Shown here in pieces: positions 60,040 to 64,000 of a DNA stretch of 64,000 nt. The stretch lies in NCBI RefSeq assembly GCF_047495875.1, contig NC_092474.1, forward strand, positions 13,304,073 through 13,368,072, in the 5' to 3' direction. The position numbers and the translations under genes were made by a program. Below the pieces are notes generated by a model that saw only the letters and a list, made by a program, of their open reading frames with translations, had not been told where the DNA came from and did no database searches. This DNA comes from Pithys albifrons albifrons. Its lineage: Eukaryota > Chordata > Aves > Passeriformes > Thamnophilidae. The first letter of the stretch is position 1; every line of letters begins with the position of its first letter.

Positions 60040-60275
60040 CAGGGCAGGGTCAGGCTGGATCTCAGGGAAAGGCTCTTCCCCCAGAGGGTGGTGGGCACTG
60101 ACCAGGCTCCCCAGGACAGTGGGCACAGCCCCAAGGCTGCCAGAGCTGCAGGAGAGTTTGGACAATGGTCTGAGGGACAGGGTGGGATTGTTGGGATGTC
60201 TGTGCAGGGCCAGGAGCTGCACTGATGGTCCTTGTAGGTCCCTTCTAGCTCAGGATACTCCAGGATTCTGTGATT
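60040..60275 (+). mobile_element. CR1 3' fragment, CCTGGCCCTGCACAGG subfamily
   Basis: AGGGAAAGGCTCTTCCCCC through GGTGGTGGGCACTGACCAGG and GATTGTTGGGATGTCTGTGC to CTCCAGGATTCTGTGATTC. Plus-orientation partner subfamily of 44046-44264. Confidence 0.88.
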
Positions 60276-60656
60276 CCTTCAGCAAGACTTTTGCTGCAGG
60301 AGAAAGATTCCTTCTGCAGGTCCCTGCCAGCCCTTGTGCTCTTGTTCCACATCTGTACAAACCCATCCCATCAGGGCAAATGGCTGCTAAAAACAAGAGA
60401 GGAGCATTCAAAGCTGCATCTGATGAGGAGCAGGGATGACTCAGACGGGAGCAGCTCCTGCCACAGGGAGCAGGGCTATGGAAAAGAGATCATGGAGAGA
60501 CAGCTGTGGGGAGAGGGGTCTCACCGAGGGCTCACTGGGCTCCTCTCACACGTCTCAGGATGATAACAACAACAACCCTCTGTTTCTGTGCTTAGGGAAG
60601 TGATTCCACGTGAATCCAGAGCAGACCAGGAGCTGCTGTGCTGCTCCAACAGGAGG

Positions 60657-61740
60657 AATCATAGAATGGATTGGGTTGGAAAAGACCTCTGAGATCATCA
60701 AGTCCAACCCTTGGTCCAACTCCAGTCCCTTTACCAGATCATGGCACTCAGTGCCACGGCCAAGCTCAGCTGAAAAACCTCCAGGGATGGGGAATCCACC
60801 CCCTCTCTGGGCAGCCCATTCCAATCCCTGAGCACTCTCTCTGCAAAGAACTTTTTTCTGCTCTCCAACTTCAATTTCCCCTGGCAGAGCTTGAGCCCAT
60901 CGTGCCCCCTTGTCCTATTGCTGAGTGCCTGGGAGAAGAGACCAACCCCCACCTGGCCAGAACTTCCCTTCAGGCAGTTCCAGACAGTGCTGAGGTCACC
61001 TCTGAGCCTCCTCTTCTCCAGGCTGAACACCCCCAGCTCCCTCAGCCTCTCCCCACAGCACTTGTGCTCCAGTCCCTTCTCCAGCCTCGTTGCTCTTCTC
61101 TGGCCCCGCTCCAGCCCCTCAATCTCTTGCCTCAACTGAGGGGCCCAGAACTGAACACAACACTCAAGGTGTGGCCTCCCCAAGGCAGAGTCCAGGGGAA
61201 GGGTCACTGCCCTGGGCCTGCTGGCCACGCCAGTTTGGATCCAGGCCAGGATCCCATTGGCCTTCTTGGCCACCTGGGCACACTGGTGGCTCCTGTTGAG
61301 CTTCCTGTCCCTCAGTCCCCCCAGGTCCCTCTGCCTGGCTGCTCTCCAGCCACTCTGTGCCCAGCCTGGAGCGCTGCAGGGGTTGGGGTGGCCAAAGGGC
61401 AGGACCTGCACTTGGCCTTGTTGAACTCCATCCCATTGCAATCAGCCCATCTCTCCAGTCTCTCCAGATCCCTCTGCAGAGCCCTCCTGCCTTCCAGCAG
61501 ATCGACACTCCCTCCCAACTTGGTGTCATCAGCAAATTTGCTGCTGATGGACTCAATCCCCTCATCTAAATCATCAATGAAGATGTTAAACAGGACTGGA
61601 CCCAACATAGACCCCTGGGGAACACCACTGGTGACCGGCTGCCAGCTGGATGCAGCCCCATTCACCAGCACTCTCTGGGCCCAGCCCTCCAGCCACCTCC
61701 TAACCCAGCAGAGGGGACACTTGTCCATGCCCATGGTCAT
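60657..61740 (-). mobile_element. Longest CR1 in the window, about 1.08 kb
   Basis: A minus-orientation CR1 with its 3' end at 60657. It keeps the longest reverse-transcriptase piece: [47 protein letters not shown] and [10 protein letters not shown], followed by the ORF2 C-terminal region. One frameshift near 61370-61400 separates the two parts. It is truncated at about 61740 and not mobile by itself. Confidence 0.95.
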
Positions 61741-62149
61741 AGGGAGGGGATATTGTGGAGAATTTGTCTGCCAAACCATGTCTGTGCCACAGGGATGGGG
61801 CCAGGGAGGTCCTCGGGATGCAGGGAGGGCACGATGTGCTGGCTCACACCTTTGGGGAGCCCCATGAAGCTCATCCAGCAGCACACGGGGATCCCACTGC
61901 GCTCCAGGCAAGGAGAAGTAGTGGTACCCCAGGAGATGGGGTGAGGTGTGACCCCCAAACCACCATCAGTACTTCTCACAGGACTTACAAGCCCTGGATC
62001 TTTGGAGAAGTGCAGTGGGAGCTGAGCAGGGAGCTGGGAACACACAGAGCATCATGTACCAGAGCAGGGGGAAGCCACCCAGGTCCCACAACAGCAACGT
62101 GGGGTGTGGGGAAAGCTGCAAAGATGCCAACTTGATGTCCTTACTGGGA

Positions 62150-62482
62150 GGGTGGGGAGGCCCTGGAACAGAGAAGCTGTGGCTGCCCCATCCCTGGGAG
62201 TGTCCAAGGCCAGGTGGGACGGGGCTTGGAGCACCCTGGGACAGTGGAAGGTGTCCCTGCCCATGGCAGGACTAGATGAACTCTTAGGTCCCTTCCCACC
62301 CAAACTATTCTATAATCCTACAACCCCTGTGCTGTCACCCTGGAAGATGTGAAGGAGGCTTTGCCCTCAGAGCCCCAAGGTGCCTCCTGGGGAAGCACCA
62401 GCAGAACAGAGCCCCATGGGAAGCTTCAAAGCAGGAAAACTGTGTCTGGAAATGACCTGTGGGCTAAGGGATATGTACTCAT
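62150..62482 (+). repeat. Duplicated CR1-plus-flank segment, copy 2
   Basis: A plus-orientation CR1 3' end (62165-62330) followed by the same non-CR1 sequence as 34315-34474, ending ATATGTACTCATG. Confidence 0.93.
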
Positions 62483-62545
62483 GGCAGGGGGTGGAACAAA
62501 TGAGTTTTGAGGTCCCTTCCAGCCCAAACCATTCCATGATTCCTT
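62478..62545 (+). mobile_element. CR1 3' tail after duplicated segment
   Basis: CATGGCAGGGGGTGGAACAA to CCATTCCATGATTCC is a second plus-orientation CR1 end starting exactly where the similarity to the 34-kb copy stops. Confidence 0.85.
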
Positions 62546-63169
62546 CCTCCACACAAATGTGCCTCTGCCCTGCTTGGCAGAGCTCCCACACACATGATCC
62601 TGAAGCACCAAACGGCCTCACTGATGCTGAAACCTCTGAACAGGGATCAACCAGCTGGGGAAACCAAGCCTGGCTCCACATCCAGCCAAGGAAACAAACA
62701 CTCCCAGCAGCCACAGAGCTTGGAGGGCCGAGGGAAATGAGAGGAGACACCTCTGCAGCAGCGTTGGGCACTTGATAGCCCTTCACCTCCCATCACATCC
62801 CGCTCCTGTGGTGCCACATTCCATCAGGCTCTCCTGGCACGGGCTGGAATCCGGCACAGAGCCGGGAGGGAGCCTAATGCAACCAGACCCAGCTGGGAGG
62901 ATCCTCAGGGCTGGGGTTGTGCCCTGCCAGGCCAGGCTGGAAGCTCAACACAGCCCATGGCACAGGGAAAACAGCACTGCAAAAAACCCTCGGTCCAGGA
63001 GGATGCCCCTGGCTGTGCCAGGGGCAGGAAGGGAGCTGGGCATCTCCAGGAGGAACATGGCCTGCCTGCAGAGCTCCTGCCAGGTCCCACGGGGCCCAAA
63101 GCCAGGGAAAGGGGAGGAAAAGGATGGCAGGAATGGCTTGATGATGCCTCAGTGATCCCAGACAGCGGT

Positions 63170-63505
63170 GAGGGGAAGGGAAGGAGGGAAGGGAAGGTTT
63201 GGGAAGGGAAGGGAAGGGAAGGTTTGGGAAGGGAAGGTTTGGGAAGGTTTGGGAAGGTTTGGGAAGGGAAGGTTTGGGAAGGGAAGGTTTGGGAAGGTTT
63301 GGGAAGGAAAGGGAAGGGAAGGTTTGGGAAGGGAAGGTTTGGGAAGGAAAGGGAAGGGAAGGTTTGGGAAGGGAAGGTTTGGGAAGGGAAGGGAAGGTTT
63401 GGGGAGGGAGGGAGGGAGGGAGGGAAGGAGGGAGGGAGGGAGGAAGGGAGGGAGAAAAGAAGCAGGGGAAGGAAAGGAAGGGGAAGGAAAAGAAGGAGAA
63501 TAAAA
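63170..63505. repeat. Polypurine tract, GGGAAGGTTT and GGGA repeats
   Basis: Some 330 bp of almost pure purine on the plus strand: interspersed GGGAAGGTTT and GGGAA units (63190-63400), then GGGA units (63400-63450), then mixed AAGG. Long Gly/Arg/Glu/Lys open frames across it are artefacts. Confidence 0.96.
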
Positions 63506-64000
63506 GGGTGAGGAGGAAGGAAAGGGGAAGGAGCTGCCCCTTCCCACTGGCACCTACAACCTGCAAACTGCTGCTCAGCCAGTGGAGTCATCCCAGTGGT
63601 GCTTCCCACCCTGGTGAGAAGGACAGAGGGGAGGAAAACCTGCAGGTGCCAGGGGGCTGGATGGGCAGGAAAAGGAGTTTGTTCCAAAGCCCTTCTTCAG
63701 CCAAGAGCTGAACAGTAAGAGGGAAAAGTGACAGCCTGGATATGGAGTTGGAGGAAGTTTTTAGCTGAGGAACAAGAGACAAGGAGACCTCGCCCTCCCT
63801 GCAACAGCTCTTGGCTTGAAATCACTCCCAGCAGCTGCCACGTGTTTTCTGAGAAGTTTAGTTTGGCCCCAGAGCCACACCTGGCTTGTAAAACCTTCAC
63901 TCCCTGTGGAATTAACTGAGGCACTGGACTGAGAGCAGGAAACAACAGTCAGGCTGTTTCTCCCTGACCAGCAGCAACACCCTGGGTGAGCTCCTTGAGC
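63506..64000. other. Right edge, intron
   Basis: No exon, element or repeat was recognised; the KSR2 exon upstream of 52649 must lie beyond this edge. Confidence 0.4.

Noticed and set aside
60671..61867. 398-codon plus-strand frame (similar one at 9141-10337)
   Set aside because: Antisense shadow of CR1 ORF2. The real coding trace, with reverse-transcriptase motifs, is on the minus strand.
63168..63711. Gly/Arg/Lys/Glu-rich open frames on the plus strand
   Set aside because: They translate a polypurine simple repeat and no gene structure supports them.
52650..64000. Search for further KSR2 exons (CA1/CA2, Pro-rich N-terminal region)
   Set aside because: No frame on the minus strand matches the KSR2 sequence I remember upstream of the LxVP exon, so those exons are outside the window.

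Overview
The window is avian nuclear DNA from inside one large protein-coding gene on the minus strand. Fourteen exons with canonical GT-AG junctions and mutually compatible phases can be read from about 52.6 kb down to about 1.9 kb. Joined in order they encode about 554 residues that I recognise as the C-terminal part of KSR2, the kinase suppressor of Ras 2 scaffold. They cover an LxVP-containing linker, the C1 zinc finger (CA3), the Ser/Thr/Pro-rich CA4 region with an FxFP ERK-docking motif, and the CA5 kinase-like domain up to the Ser-Ala-Glu near the C terminus. The 5' exons lie beyond the right edge. The last one or two codons, or a last exon, probably lie beyond the left edge. I found no other host gene on either strand.

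The avian assignment rests on the repeats. About 25 copies of CR1 (chicken repeat 1) non-LTR retrotransposons are present in both orientations, several with a recognisable reverse-transcriptase C-terminal region and CR1-type 3' tails. One CR1 subfamily has many copies that look nearly identical by eye, so it was active recently. The GC-rich, compact sequence fits a microchromosome. I cannot name the species.

Layout, left to right. 1-1946: sequence downstream of the last visible exon. 1947-11824: five kinase-domain exons; the intron between the first two is almost entirely a 59-bp minisatellite, and diverged direct repeats flank the 6.5-kb exon. 11825-17008: intron with CR1, a CpG-rich block and a 56-bp array. 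17106-37126: a 20-kb intron carrying a 21-bp array (1.7 kb), a 51-bp array (2 kb), a 419-bp triplicated CR1 unit, an LTR-like block and many CR1 copies. 37127-52649: nine exons from the kinase P-loop exon back to the LxVP exon, separated by short introns with two large CR1 composites. 52650-64000: upstream intron with a CpG-rich block, a 28-bp array, AT-rich conserved-looking sequence, the longest CR1 and a terminal polypurine tract.

I did not find a new gene system. The most unusual items are a 79-bp near-perfect palindrome carried by three CR1 copies, two of them at the same internal CR1 position; a non-CR1 segment of about 190 bp repeated almost perfectly 28 kb apart; a minisatellite that captured a CR1 tail and then duplicated it; and a splice-acceptor difference that should remove two residues from the protein next to a 14-3-3-type site.
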